Assembly: GCA_023213395.1 (NCBI GenBank)
Contig: CM041465.1
Location: 192,083,741-192,147,740 of the forward strand
DNA length: 64,000 bases
DNA from: Cycas panzhihuaensis
Taxonomy: Eukaryota; Cycadophyta
Direction: 5' to 3'
Below the pieces are notes generated by a model that worked only from the letters and a program-made list of their open reading frames with translations, was not told where the DNA came from and did no database searches. The number at the start of each line of letters is the position of its first letter. The stretch's first letter is position 1. Below are positions 1-11,092 of this stretch, piece after piece. A program made the translations under genes and the position numbers.

Positions 1-1135
1 TAGAGAGGCCAGTTAAGGAGTTACTTGATCAAGGGGTCATAAGACCTTCATGTTCACCTTGTGGGTCACCAATTGTCTTGGTGCCTAAGAAGGATGGAAG
101 ATGGAGAATGTGTGTAGACTTTCATGCTTTGAATAAAATCACAATTAAAAATTACTATCCATTACCTCACATAGATTATTTGCTTGATCAAATTTAACAT
201 GCTTATTATTTTACTACGTTGGATTTGAGAAGTAGTTATCACCAAGTTAGGGTCAAAGGAAGATAGCCTTCAAAACAAAGCAAGAACTCTTTGAATGGAT
301 GGGTATGCCTTTCGGATTACACAATATTCCCATAATATTCATGAGGATAATGAATAAAGTGTTAAGGCCTTACTTGGATAATTTTATGGTTGTCTATCTT
401 GATGATATTTTGATTCTTAACAACACATGGGAGGAACATTTGCGATATAGAAGAAGTTTTGAAGACTTTGGCTAAGAATCATTTGAAGATTAATGTGAAG
501 AAATGTGAATTTGGCAAGGAGAACTTAGTCTTCTTAGGCTTTATGGTTAGAGTAGGAAAGTTGAGCATCGATCCATTCAAGACTCAAGCCATCCTCAAAT
601 GGCCTAGGCCAACCAACACCACAAAGGTGAGAAGTTTTTTAGGAGCTTGTTAATACTTGAGAAAGTTTATTCTTCATTTTTCACAAGTTGCAACACCTCT
701 ATATGGATTGACAAAAGTTAGTAAAAAATTTGCTTGGGGTTCTAAGGAGAAAGAAACTTTTGTGAAGCATCAATTTTGGCAATGCCAAATTTACAAAGGA
801 CTTTTGAAGTAGAAGTTGATGCAAGTGGAAATGCAATGGGAGTTATACTTATTTAAGATGGGAAGCCTATTGCTTACCATTCAAAAGTCTTCACTCCTCA
901 AGTAAAAAACTATCGAACATATAATCGGGAAATGTTCATACTACATCAAGTATGTAAGCATTGGACATCCTACTTGCTTAAAAAAGAGGTTGTAGTTCAT
1001 ACCAACCATAAGCCTCTTCAATTTTTGTAAACCCAAAGTAAATTACAGCAAGCAAGAGTGGATGAGTTATTTATAATAATTCCATATTATAATTAAGTAT
1101 AAAAAGGGATCTACTAACAAAATTATTGATATTTT
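1..1135 (+). pseudogene. Gypsy reverse transcriptase and RNase H, broken
   Basis: The translation shows RT blocks in order: a primer-grip side block ending GSPIVLVPKKDGRWRMCVDF (about 60-120), the catalytic VVYLDD box (about 388-405), then the thumb/connection block with KWPRPTNTTKVRSFLGAC (about 597-650). RNase H follows: VDAS (about 815) keeps its first Asp and YNRE keeps its Glu, but the expected Asp in the HTDH box reads HTNH (about 1,000), which would kill the nuclease. Stops at about 197, 651 and 856 plus a frameshift near 260 prevent a full product. The Asp-to-Asn lesion is also in the right-arm copy, so it predates the duplication. The family assignment is secure; the finer lineage is not. 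Confidence 0.9.
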
Positions 1136-1154
1136 ATATAGACCACCTTATTCC

Positions 1155-1216
1155 ACTTCTTCTTCTTCTTATTCTTCTTCTTCTTCTTCTTCTTCTTCTT
1201 CTTCTTCTTCTTCTTC
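1155..1216 (+). repeat. In-frame TTC microsatellite coding poly-Ser
   Basis: A TTC/TCT tract of about 62 bases, with one interruption (tta), lies in the linker between RNase H and integrase and reads as Ser repeats in the pol frame. The matching tract in the right arm (about 32,846-32,865) is only about 20 bases. The difference is a multiple of three within my counting accuracy. Confidence 0.9.
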
Positions 1217-1238
1217 TACTTTTGTTTGTAGTTCTCTT

Positions 1239-2713
1239 ATGAGTTTGAAGGTGGAGCTAATCCATCATGAAGAGTATAAAGACCTGCACCATGAAGATGA
1301 ATCCTTGAAGGGAGAATTAGAGAACTTAACGAAAGGAAGACCTTCCCATATTGATTGGAAGGATGGTCTACTTTTCAAAGGGGAGCATCTCTATGTTCCA
1401 TTAAAAGGAGACAAGATCAAGTGGCTTAGAGAAGCCCATACTTCTAAAGTAACTGGTCATTTTGGTGTAGAGAAGACTTTAACAAACTTAAGAAGATATG
1501 TTGTATGGCCAAAGATGTAAAATGATGTAAGCAAATATGTAAAAGGATGTGTAGTATGTAATACTTCTAAGCCTTCTACCAGAAACTTAGGATTGTATAC
1601 ACCACTACCTATTCCCACTAGGCCTTGGGAAAGTATCTTTATAGATTTCTTAGGGGGACTTCCCATGCCTAAAAAGGGACATGACTATCTCTTTGTTGTT
1701 GTAGATAGGTTTAATAAAATGATATATTTAATACCTTGTAAGAAGACAATCATAGGAGTAGGGGTAGCTAAGTTGTTTTTTGAGCATGTATAGAAGAATT
1801 TTGGCTTGCCTTCTTCCATCATTTCTGATAAGAACACTCGATTCTTTTTATCATTTTAGAAAATACTATGGGAGATGATAAACACCAAATTGAAGAGGAG
1901 TACAAGTTTTCATCTTCAAACAAATGGATAAACCAAAGTAGTGAATAGAACTTTGGTATATTTGCCAAGGGGATACTATTCCAAGCATCTAAAAACTTGG
2001 GATAGCATTGGCTTTTCTACAATTTGCATTTAATACAGAAATGCATTCATCACACTCTAAATAACCTTTTGAATTTTGTTTGGGATACTTGCCTCAAAGT
2101 CTATTTGAGTTGGAGTTTTCCATATAAGTTAAGGAAGGATCTACCAAAGAGAAGGAGGGGCATGCTAAGGCATTAAGATACTTGGAGAAGATCTAAAGAG
2201 TCCATAAAGAAGTACATGATCAACTTCTAAGGACTCAGTAAAAGTACAAGGAAAGACATGACAAGCATAGGCAAGAGTGTACCTTTCAAGAAGGAGATTT
2301 GGTATGGTTATACTTAAGCAAGGAGAGGTTAAAAGGAGAAGGCAAGAAACTCAAACCTATAAGGTATGGACCATTCAAGATTTTGAGAAAAGTAAGTGGC
2401 AATGCTTTCCAACTTGATCTTCCACCTTATATGAAAATATATTCAGTAGTAAATTGTTGAATACTTGAAACTCTTTGAGCTATTCATACTAGATGAGGAG
2501 TAAGACTAGTTCACTTTACCTTCAGTTGATGACTTATATTTGGAGAGTGAAGAACCTCTTAAGGAGGATTATATCTTGGAGAGAAAATCCACCAAAACAA
2601 GATATAAGACACATAAATCTTTTACGATTGGAGGAGCATGACAGTTATCTAGTAAGTCCAAGTGGTTTAGTAGGCAACAAGGAGAACAACACTTCCCCCA
2701 TCTTCAATTCTAA
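1239..2713 (+). pseudogene. Gypsy integrase with degenerate C-terminal domain
   Basis: The reading begins with an HHCC zinc-binding domain (HTSKVTGHFG about 1,437; CVVCN about 1,549-1,563). The catalytic core shows IFIDFLGGLP (first Asp, about 1,636) and ISDK (second Asp, about 1,828). The third catalytic residue, expected as Glu in a QTEVVN-like motif, reads TKVVN (about 1,930), a Glu-to-Lys change also present in the right arm. The C-terminal part (about 2,510-2,713) reads EDYILERKSTKTRYKTHKSF, then ends HFPHLQF and a stop; it resembles a diverged chromodomain-like tail. Several stops interrupt the core (about 1,518, 1,791, 1,857). The long open frame at 2,493-2,756 is out of phase with this domain. 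Confidence 0.88.
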
Positions 2714-2753
2714 GCTAAGTAGGAGTTGGTTATTTTCCAAGGAAGGGGAGCCA

Positions 2754-3719
2754 TGATATAAGAGGATCTATTTTATATCCACAAGAAGCAAAAAATACTA
2801 GGCATTAGTACAACTAAAAGAAATAGGACCAAATGGTGTCAAAATAATGTGAAATTTTATGGAAAGGAAGAAGACACATCCCAGTACATGTGTGAAAAAA
2901 AGGGTCCAAAAAATAGCATTTAATTAGATGGAAAGCCTTGTTTTGTAGAAAATAGCTCTCACAACTATCAAAAAAATGACAAACACATACTATTTTTAAA
3001 TAAGTGAAAATAGAGGCAAATGATATCCAAATTATTTGAAACTTTTAGGATATAAAGGATACATTTGTATCTATATGTGTACAAAATTTGAGCTCAATTG
3101 GAGTTTGTTAGCACTAGGTACCAAGCTACAAGTTTTTAAATTTGCATGAATGTCACTTGGATAACATGCATTTTGGTTGTTGGTGATTGGACTTTCATGA
3201 ATGCCACTTGGAATGCATGCATCTTGGTTGTTCATAGATTTATTTCTATAAATTAAGCCCTATTGAGCTCATTTACAATGTTGGATACTTGGTTCTTGTG
3301 TATGGGAGACACTTGACTTGGGAGCAATATTGAGGCAACACTTAGAAGGTGTTGGAGACCATAAAGAAGGCAAATTTCAACACTTTAAGCATCCATTTTG
3401 GAGAGTGAGAGCTTTGTTGAAGGAGTCTTAGGAAGTTAGAGGCCCCTTGTGGTATTATTATATCATTTCTTTATTATAACTTGCATATTCTTTACTAGTT
3501 GTTTTCTCTACCATTAAATGAAGGTTTTTCTAGCTTAATAAAAGTATTATTCTTCTTACCTTGGAGTAATGACAAGTATGCATGAGTTGGTGTAAAGTAT
3601 CATTTTATGGGCTCACTCTTTTATTAATGTTATTGGGAATTTTACACTAACACCCTAGGATCTCAAGGAAAAAGATTGGTAATTGATTTCTTTACCAATC
3701 ACACTCCACTCTGGGATCA
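2754..3719 (+). repeat. Gypsy 3' LTR (left arm)
   Basis: The repeat starts TGATATAAGAGG directly after a purine tract (about 2,739-2,753) and ends GGGATCA. It matches in reverse complement both LTRs of the right-arm element (30,366-31,313 and 35,938-36,906). It is followed by TTGAT, the target duplication complement. Confidence 0.92.
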
Positions 3720-3949
3720 TTGATTCAAGGTGTTTTATTTAATTTTTATAATAGTATTATTAAATCAAACTTATGGAGTGAAGTGTTTAGATTTATTCTT
3801 TTCTTTAGCAGTTTATTGGCATATTTTTAAGTATTTATCAATTTTATGAAGCTTTAAACTTTAGGTGATTGAATAAATTATTATGTGAGGGAATACAACC
3901 TATTGGAGATTGGTTTAGGGTCTTATATTTACCATTTTTAAGTCATAGA

Positions 3950-5170
3950 GAAGCTAGTTCCATTGATTACTTTTAATAGAAATAACTTCAATGAATAGAG
4001 GGCAAATATGGAACTGGTCCTCATGGTTAACTAGCTTTGGGGAATTACCAAATTTGAATCATTAAGCATTCCCTTAGATGAGAGAGAATGTATTCATTCT
4101 AAGGAGAAATAATTCATGTCTATAGGGTTACTTAAGTTATCTTTAGCTCTAGATTATAGAGCTTTAATCCACAACCTTAAAACTCCATATGAAATCTAGA
4201 CCAAACTATGTCAGACATTTGAGAAGAAGAAAACCAATTGTCATGTTATTCTTATGATGGAATTGTTGAATTCTAAGGTAGAAGATAAGAACAACATTAG
4301 TTCTTACCTGAATAAAATCACTGATTTGAGGAATATGATGGATGAATTGAAGTCAAACTCAATTGATGATACATTACTTTTTGCCATTATTATGTCAAAG
4401 TTGCCTATTACATTTGGAACGTTCTAAACTATCTATGCAAGAAATGAAGTTATGGAAGATGAATTATTTGAGTCACTGAAAAACCTAATTCTAGTAGGAG
4501 ATGCCAAGTTGAAGCATCATGGGATGCTTTCTAGTTCTAGTTCAAATTAGGTTTTAGTCTGAAGACTCAAAGAAAGGATGTAGTTTAGGAGCACAAATCT
4601 ACACAAAAAATATGTGAAACCTCTCAGGAGAAGAAGAAGTTCATAGGTAAATGCAATTACTATAAGAAAGAGGGCCATAAAGGAAAGCAATTGTTAGTTC
4701 AAGAAGCAAGATAAACACAAAGCTAACTAAGATGATAATGGGAAGAGTGTAGTTATATATTTCATTAGGTTTTTAACATTGTCATCTGAGTCAAATTAAA
4801 AGGACTACTGGATCTTAGATTCAGGTGCTTAAAAACACATCACCTATCAGAAGCAAAAATTTGATGCTATGGATGCAAGTAGAAGTGATACTAACGTAAT
4901 TCTTAGGGATGCTTGTGTTTTGTCTGTAAAAGGTGTTGGTTTTGTTTTACTTGTAGGAGATACATTCAATGGTGTTTACTATGTGCCTAAGATGAAGTTT
5001 AATTTTCTTTCTAACTAGGAAATCTGTAAGCAATGTATAAAAATTGAGCTTTATAATAATAAATGTATAGTTAAGGATCCTAAGAAGAACTTCTCTATTA
5101 TTGCTACTAGGAGAGTGCAAGATAACTTTGGGTATTTGAGAAATTTAGAGCCTAATATAATTCTTATGAT
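3950..5170 (+). pseudogene. Copia gag, zinc knuckle and protease, broken
   Basis: The gag block (about 3,960-4,550) has the copia UBN2-type pattern, with SYLNKITDLRNMMDELKSNS at about 4,303-4,362 and MSKLP soon after. The CCHC knuckle near 4,653 reads CNYYKKEGHKGK, so the second Cys is Tyr (TGT to TAT) and the last Cys is not in frame. The protease block has ILDSGA near 4,817, keeping the DSG active site, then VYYVPKMKFNFLSN (about 4,975). The right-arm copy shares the knuckle lesion. At least six stops make it non-coding. Confidence 0.85.
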
Positions 5171-5189
5171 TTTATTGCTAATGTTGATT

Positions 5190-5960
5190 ATATGAGTGAG
5201 TTATAGCATAAGCATTTAGGTCATCTTAACTATAGAATCATCGACTTAATGAATAAATTGAAGATAGTGGTAGGGTCGCCATATGTCCAATATTCAGAGG
5301 GTGTTTGTGAAAGATGCATATATAGAAAGCACTATCATTATCCATTTGTTAGGGATAGTGCATGGAGAGCAAAGAAGAAGTTGGAACTTGTCCATACTAA
5401 CTTCATGGGTCCTTTATCCAATCCTTATATTTTTGGTGCTTGATTTATTCTTGTGTTTATAGATGATCTTAATAGAAAATCCTAGGTATATTTTTTGAAG
5501 AATAAGTCTAAAGTATTTGATAGATTTTGTGAATGGAAAGTTAGTGTTAAAAATGAGTGTGATAAGAAAATAAATATTTTAATGTATGATAATAGAAAGG
5601 AGTATGACAATAATGCCTTTAATTAATTCAAATTTTGATCATGATATTAAATGAGAGTTAATAGCCTCATATACCCCATAGCAAAATGGTGTTGTAGAAA
5701 GAAAGAATTATACCATGATGGAGATGGTGAGGTATATGGTGTATGGTAAGAATCTACCTCCTATGTTTTGGGCAAAAGCTATTATAATAACTATTTATAT
5801 TTTGAATAGGATACCTACTAAGGTTGTTCATGGCATTTTCCTAGAAGAATATTAAACCAATTAAAAACCTTTTATTAACTATTTCAAGGTATTTGGGTGC
5901 ATTGCATATGCATACATCCTAGACATACATTAAAAAAAGTTGGATCATAAGAGTTTGAAG
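5190..5960 (+). pseudogene. Copia integrase, broken
   Basis: The GAG-pre-integrase motif HKHLGHLNYRIIDLMNKL starts about 5,208 and the CERCIYRKHYH zinc half-site lies near 5,310. In the catalytic core the first Asp is replaced in LVHTNFMGPL (canonical HTD; about 5,390), the second survives in YDNRKEY (about 5,588) and the Glu survives in GVVERKN (about 5,690). It is followed by a block reading MFWAKAIITIYILNRIPTKV, typical of copia. Stops and frameshifts separate these blocks. The Asp-to-Asn change is shared with the right arm. Confidence 0.88.
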
Positions 5961-6399
5961 TACATTCTTTTGGAGTACTTATAAGAGAGTAAGGCTTATA
6001 GACTTTGGGAATCATAGGGTAAGAAACTTTTGATTAGTCAGGATGTGAAGTTTTATGAATCAATGATGTATCATACTAAGGGGTCATTTGAAGACAAGTT
6101 CTATCCTCCACACTTCTTCTCTTTCCAATATGTGGTTCAATAGGTGTAGAGGTTTATAAGCCTAACTTTATGCCCGAAATAGAAGTAGGACCTAGTGGGA
6201 GTAATGATGAGGAACTATTGCAAGTAGAGGTATGGAAAACACTCTATGTTCCATTATGGGCTAAGAAAGCCATTGAGGACTTTGGTGTGATTGTTGAAGA
6301 TCTAGAAGATGGTTAGAGAATTAAGAGTTAGCATGCCAATCAAGCTTTGGTGGTGGATACCAACGATTCCAATGATTGTATTTCATATGAAGAAATAAA

Positions 6400-7290
6400 A
6401 GAAGACCCACGATGGAGAGCTATAATGGAGGAGGAGTATAGTTTTCTCATAAAGAATGATACATAGGATTCGGTTCCCTTACCTCCCTCTAAGAGCCTGG
6501 TTGGTTACAAGTAGGTTTATAAGACTAAGTATCATTCCAACGAAGAGGTAGACAAGTATAAGGCTAGACTTGTTGCACATGGTTTCAAACAAAAAGAAGG
6601 AATTGGCCATGAGGAGTCTCCAAGATATCTATGATTTGATTGATCCTTGATTGGCTAGGTACATTTAGTTGGTAGTCACATAAATGGATGTAAAGTTAGA
6701 ATTCCTTAATGGAGACTTAGAAGAGGAGATCTACATCAATTGACCTCTTAATTCTGTGAATGAAGGTCAGGAGCATCTTGTGTATCATTTGAAGAAATCT
6801 CTCTATGGTCTAAAATAAGTACCGCATGCTTGATATGATAAGATTAATGCTAGATTGAAGAAATATAGTTTTGTGAGAACAAAATTAAAGCCAAGTATTT
6901 ATATTCTAAAGAGTGAAACTACAATAGTTATTATTGTATTGTATGTTGATGATCTTGTTCTTACAGGTAATTGTAATAAATTTATTATAGCTACAAAGGC
7001 CTATTTGGCCCATACTTTTGATATCAAATATCTTGGGCATCTTCATTACTTCTTGGGTATTGAGATTAAGTAGATGGATGATCACATCATGATGTTGCAA
7101 TCAAGGTATGCTCAATCTCTACTTGAGAGGTTTAGGATGAAAGACTACAAATCAATGAAGACACCATATGTAAAGGGCACAAAACTTCTAAATGATATGG
7201 ATAAGCCAACTATAAATGGGACTTTATATTGGTAATTAGTAGGGAGTTTGATTTAATTAACTCATACTAAGCCTAATATTGCTTAAGACC
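6400..7290 (+). pseudogene. Copia reverse transcriptase; RNase H missing
   Basis: RT begins near 6,410 (WRAIMEEEYSFL) and includes DKYKARLVAHGFKQKEG (about 6,551), the catalytic VLYVDDLVLTGN box (about 6,937-6,972) and YLGHLHYFLGIEI (about 7,030). The last RT-connection motif (LVGSLI, LTHTKPN) ends near 7,280. A normal copia continues for about 130 residues of RNase H, but here the polypurine tract follows within about 20 bases. The family's element cannot complete reverse transcription with its own enzymes. Stops at about 7,071 and 7,235 add further damage. Confidence 0.88.
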
Positions 7291-7312
7291 CCACATTTAC
7301 ATTAAGGGGGGA

Positions 7313-7623
7313 TATTAAAGTGGCATTATATCCACTTATCCCAACTAATGTAAATGCAGTAAAATATTATATGAATATTATGATGTAATATTATGATATT
7401 ATCAGAAGTCGACAAATGTAATACCAATGTAGTATTTGAGGTACTTATGGATCTATATAAAGGTATCCAAAGTCCATTGTACCTTATGTTATTCTATATA
7501 AATGTAATACATATTCTATGGTGGGCTTTTACCGTAAAGTTTCCCATGTATATTCTACCGTGTGCTTGTTTATTTCATGCTCATTATGTACATAACTGAT
7601 CTATTTGTCTATGATTTCTAATA
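7313..7623 (+). repeat. Copia 3' LTR (left arm)
   Basis: This 311-bp LTR lies directly after the purine tract ATTAAGGGGGGA. It starts TATTAAAGTGGC and ends TTCTAATA; both termini have lost the canonical TG/CA by transitions. It matches 26,491-26,790 and, more distantly, the 5' LTR at 38,434-38,744, which keeps both canonical ends. Confidence 0.9.
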
Positions 7624-8823
7624 TTTTGATTCCCACTTTAGTAATCAAGCCTAATGAAAAGGCCTCCTTCCATGGGAAGTTACTCATGGAAATGCTTTAT
7701 TATATTTTTCATTTCTTTTTCCTACATTGATTCTTCCCACAAGGTGACTTTCCATGTGATGATTATTTTTTGAAATGTATGTTTGAATTTGAGTGATTTT
7801 TTAGGAGAATATTTTACGGGTTATCACTAGATATTTATTCCTATGGATCATTTTCCCATGAATTACTTAAAAGTTATAAAGTGTGGCCCATCGTCTCATT
7901 TTAGTCTTCCCACTTTTCGCTTTCCAACTTTCTCTTGAAAATTATCTTGAAGCATAAAAGGTATACAATGTGGCTCTTGAGGTCACAAGAACAAAATTAG
8001 TAAGAATATAACTTTGTAAACCTTTCTTCTACAGGATCATTTCTCATATGATGACCTCTTATGTGATCATTATCCACTAAGTCAACTTCTTCCTTTAGCA
8101 ATTTTGTAGAAAAAAAATAACAAGGATGCAAGTTAATAAGAAAAGTGGAGCCCACCATCTTATCCCTTCCATTTGGTCTTTCTATAAATCAATTAAAAGA
8201 CACTTCAAATATAAAATGAGTTATCCCTAAGAACTAAGATTGTGGCAACTTAGGATAGCTCATTTATTTGGTCTCTCATGTACTTATGGCGCCTCTCTTA
8301 TAGGAAAGTATGCTATGGAGAAATATTCTTTTGAACTATTTATGCCTCCCATTATCTTGTCCTTCTTACCTAAGTGAGCCTTATCAGTATCCTCTGTGAA
8401 TTATTTCTCCCTTATATTGAGGCTTCTACACAATATTTGGTTGTATGCTGAGAATAACCCTATACAACCTAACCCAAGGCCTTTCCCCTTAGCGTAAGCC
8501 AAATTTTTTTTAATTGTTATACTTTCAAAGGGTAACAAAAACTTTTCTAGAATTGCAGGACTAATCGCTTCTTTTAGAAGGGTACCAAATTCATATAGAT
8601 AGATTTGTGTGAAGAAACATTTCAACTATTGAACTTGTTGCTTATCATTGATCTAGTTCTTATAGTACCTTATCAAAACTAGAGCTTCTTAGTCTACAAT
8701 GATGTTTGCATTAAAATTATAGGGGTAGTCTTAATGTAGGATCATTGGATTAATTTTTATGAATCAAGGAAATTAAAAGACTATGAGAAGAATTACCCCA
8801 CTCATGGCTTAGAATCAATAACA

Positions 8824-8827
<4 letters not shown>
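7624..8827. repeat. Repeat R, left-arm copy
   Basis: This is non-coding repeat sequence outside the copia 3' LTR. It matches in reverse complement 25,293-26,490 of the right arm, and part of it is related to 61,015-61,890. I see no domain in any frame. It may be an LTR or internal non-coding part of an older element. The copia inserted into it. Confidence 0.75.

Positions 8828-8904
<77 letters not shown>
8828..8904. repeat. TA dinucleotide tract (left arm)
   Basis: An uninterrupted TA tract of about 77 bases lies between repeat R and the chromovirus fragment. The right arm has a longer tract (about 111 bases) at the same junction. Confidence 0.97.
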
Positions 8905-8906
<2 letters not shown>

Positions 8907-9561
8907 TTAGGGCATGGAACCATTACCTACTTGGAAAGAAATTTGAGCTTCATACAGATCATGACAACCTCAAACACATATTCACATAACTATATCTAAA
9001 CACAAGGCAACTTAGATGGATGGAATATTTGTGTGACTTTGATTTTTAGCCAAAATATGTCAAAGAAAAGGAGAATAAGGTGGTTGATACCCTAATTCAA
9101 TGCTAATATAATGTTAAAATAAGCATGTAATAGTCTAGTCTAATTGATTTTATTTTAAAAGCCTATGAGACCAATGAGTTTTATAAACAAGTAAAGGAAA
9201 ATTTGTAAAATCAAGAACTCCAAGCCTAGTAAATGTCAAATTTGTATATAAATATATAGGTTATGAAATAATGGAAAATGGTATGTTAACCTGACAACAA
9301 AGAATCTATGTGCCATGAGATTCAAACATTCATGAATTGATCATCTGCAAAGTGTATGTCATGCCATATGTAGGTCCTCTAGGTTACCATAATACCTATG
9401 TAGCAATGAAGAAATAATTTCATTAGCTTGGGATGAAAAATGATGTCATAAGTTTTGTAGTAAATTATATGACATGCCAAATGGTTAAGGTTGAACTTAA
9501 ACATCTTATAAGTTTATTATAGCCATTGAAAACTTTAGAATAAAAATAGGAGATAATCACC

Positions 9562-9801
9562 ATGGATTTTATCATTGATCTTCCTCGTGGCTCTCGTGAG
9601 TATGTTGCCATTATGGTGGTAGTAGAGAAGCTCATAAAGCTTGCACATTCCATCTTAGTTCACACTACCCATACTACCTTGTATGTTAGTACTTTCTTTA
9701 TGAAGGAGATAGTGAGATTGTATGGTGTGCCTAAGAGCATTATTTTGGATAGAGATATTAAATTCGCTCAAAGTTTAAGAGATCCATGTTTCAAAAATTA
9801 G
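9562..9801 (+). pseudogene. Chromovirus integrase core fragment
   Basis: This 79-codon open segment of a gypsy integrase core shows MDFIIDLPRGSREYVAIMVV at its start (first catalytic Asp in DFI), then EIVRLYGVPKSIILDRD near the end (second catalytic Asp). The third, Glu-bearing region is frameshifted downstream, near 9,830-9,900. It is the longest surviving coding stretch of this element. It is not an independent gene. Confidence 0.85.
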
Positions 9802-10642
9802 GCATAAAGTTAAAGTTTAGCATAACCTACTATCTAAAATTGTTAGGTAAATAGAAAGAGTGAATCAAGTGCTAGAACACTTGATTTAGATGTATACAAT
9901 GAAACAACCAACTAGTTAGTAGAGCCACCTCCATTTGGCTAAATTTGCCTATACTAATGCAACCCATACCTCTTTGGGTATGAGTCCTTTTGATGCATTG
10001 TATAGTAGAAACTATAGCATGCCTATTAACTAGGAGAACGTAGAAGACAAATACATGTTAGGGCTAGAAATAGTATAGGAAATAGAGAGGCAACTAGTTA
10101 GCATTAGACAATAGTTGAAGGTAACCCAAAATAGGCAAAAAAGCTATGCTGGCCTAAAGAGAATAATAAGGTAATTCTAGTTGGAGTTCATATATTTCTA
10201 TGGGTAAGACCCAAGCATAACTCACTCAGCTTAGACATGTATAACAAGCTCTCATTGAGATACTATGGTCCGTTTGAGATCTTAGAACAAATAAGATAAG
10301 TTGCCTATAATCTTTCCTTTCCATTTAATCTTTAAATTCATAATGTATTCTAGGTTTTATTGCTAAAGAAGTATGTGCTAGATTCAAAGCATATGTTTGT
10401 ATGGACTAATCTTGTAACAAGACCAAGTTTTGATTTTGAAGAAGAACCCTTAAAGATATAAGATCGGAGGGAGAGAATGTTTTAGAATGGGAGCTTTAGG
10501 TAAGTTGAAGTGCAATGGAAGTATCTAATATTCAAAGAGGTAATTTAGGAGTTGGAAAATGGCATGCAATAGTAGTATCCTCATTTATTTATAGTAAGAA
10601 GAAGTTGTATCAAGGATGATGCTTTTGTGAAGGGGAGAGGGA

Positions 10643-11092
10643 TGTAAGGACCTAGTTATTTAACTATCCTTAGTCATGCATAGCTCTAAGAAATATATAA
10701 AGTATATATTTTCTTTCTAGTTATATTTATCCCATGTGAGGTGAATGCACAATTTATTCTTCATCAAGTGTGGGGATGTACCATTGTAATTATCTAGCTT
10801 AGTAAGTATTTGTGGGTAAAGATTGTAGTCCCTTTAGACTTAAGTTATTTGTCTTTTTTCTTTTTTTTAACACCTTACCTAATATAAGATCACTCTTTAT
10901 TTATTTCTTGTATAATATAAAAACAACTAGATTATTCAAATCAATAGTACAAATAGGGGAGCACATGATATGAGTGAGGGAAGAATAAGGGGAAACTAAA
11001 TGTAAGGGTAGGTGTTATATTTAGATACCTTCATGACTTCTTTGGGGTACAAGATTTACTTATCCATCATAGAATTTATCAAGGATGAAGCT
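10643..11092 (+). repeat. Chromovirus 3' LTR, end uncertain
   Basis: The LTR starts TGTAAGGACC directly after the polypurine tract. It matches in reverse complement 23,054-23,466, where the N gap cuts it. Its 3' end on the left is not certain, because sequence after about 11,093 has no partner visible across the gap. Confidence 0.7.

Larger units (their letters stand above)
1..3719 (+). mobile_element. Ty3/gypsy element, 3' part (left-arm copy)
   Basis: This is the 3' portion of a Ty3/gypsy LTR retrotransposon entering from the left edge. It comprises RT and RNase H, integrase, a purine tract just before the LTR (about 2,739-2,753) and a 966-bp 3' LTR ending at 3,719. The five bases after the LTR (ttgat) are the complement of the ATCAA target duplication seen on both sides of the full-length twin at 30,366-36,906. 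This shows that both copies descend from one insertion event that was later duplicated with its surroundings. Stops and frameshifts break every domain, so it is non-autonomous. Confidence 0.92.
3720..7623 (+). mobile_element. Ty1/copia element interrupted by the gypsy (left-arm copy)
   Basis: This is the gag-pol part and 3' LTR of a Ty1/copia element; its 5' end lies beyond the gypsy insertion and outside the window. Domains run gag, zinc knuckle, protease, integrase, RT, which is the copia order. An RNase H is not found: after the RT end motif (LTHTKPNIA, about 7,258-7,284) the sequence passes straight to a polypurine tract (7,301-7,312) and LTR. The twin in the right arm has the same deletion. 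Stop codons are frequent throughout. Confidence 0.9.
1..11092 (+). repeat. Left arm of giant inverted repeat
   Basis: This stretch matches the reverse complement of 23,054-34,038 from end to end. Position 1 pairs with about 34,038, and the last shared bases (ggatgaagct, about 11,083-11,092) pair with the first bases after the N gap at 23,054. The arm holds gypsy pol and LTR, copia, repeat R, a TA tract and a chromovirus fragment in the same nested order as the other arm, with identical junctions and many shared stop codons and missense lesions. Identity is about 95-97% in the parts aligned by eye (for example about 7 differences in the first 205 bases) and lower, with many 1-3 base indels, from about 9,500 to 11,092. 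The arm runs off the left edge of the window, so its outer end is unseen. Confidence 0.93.
8905..11092 (+). mobile_element. Chromovirus-like gypsy 3' end (left arm)
   Basis: The fragment starts abruptly at the TA tract within an RNase H domain ([20 protein letters not shown], about 8,917-8,976, keeping TDH). Integrase follows, with an open segment at 9,562-9,801 beginning MDFIIDLPRGS, which holds the first catalytic Asp, and reading VPKSIILDRDIKF near its end with the second. Near 10,440-10,590 a chromodomain-like tail reads DRRERMF, VEVQWKY and ELENGMQ with stops between. A purine tract (AGGGGAGAGGGA, about 10,631-10,642) precedes an LTR starting TGTAAGGACC at 10,643. RT and gag are absent. 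The right-arm copy is more frame-damaged. Confidence 0.85.

Noticed and set aside
2493-2756. 87-codon open frame, conserved as 93 codons at 31,311-31,592
   Set aside because: The real gypsy C-terminal tail is read in a different frame here; the frame looks conserved because the DNA arms are duplicated.
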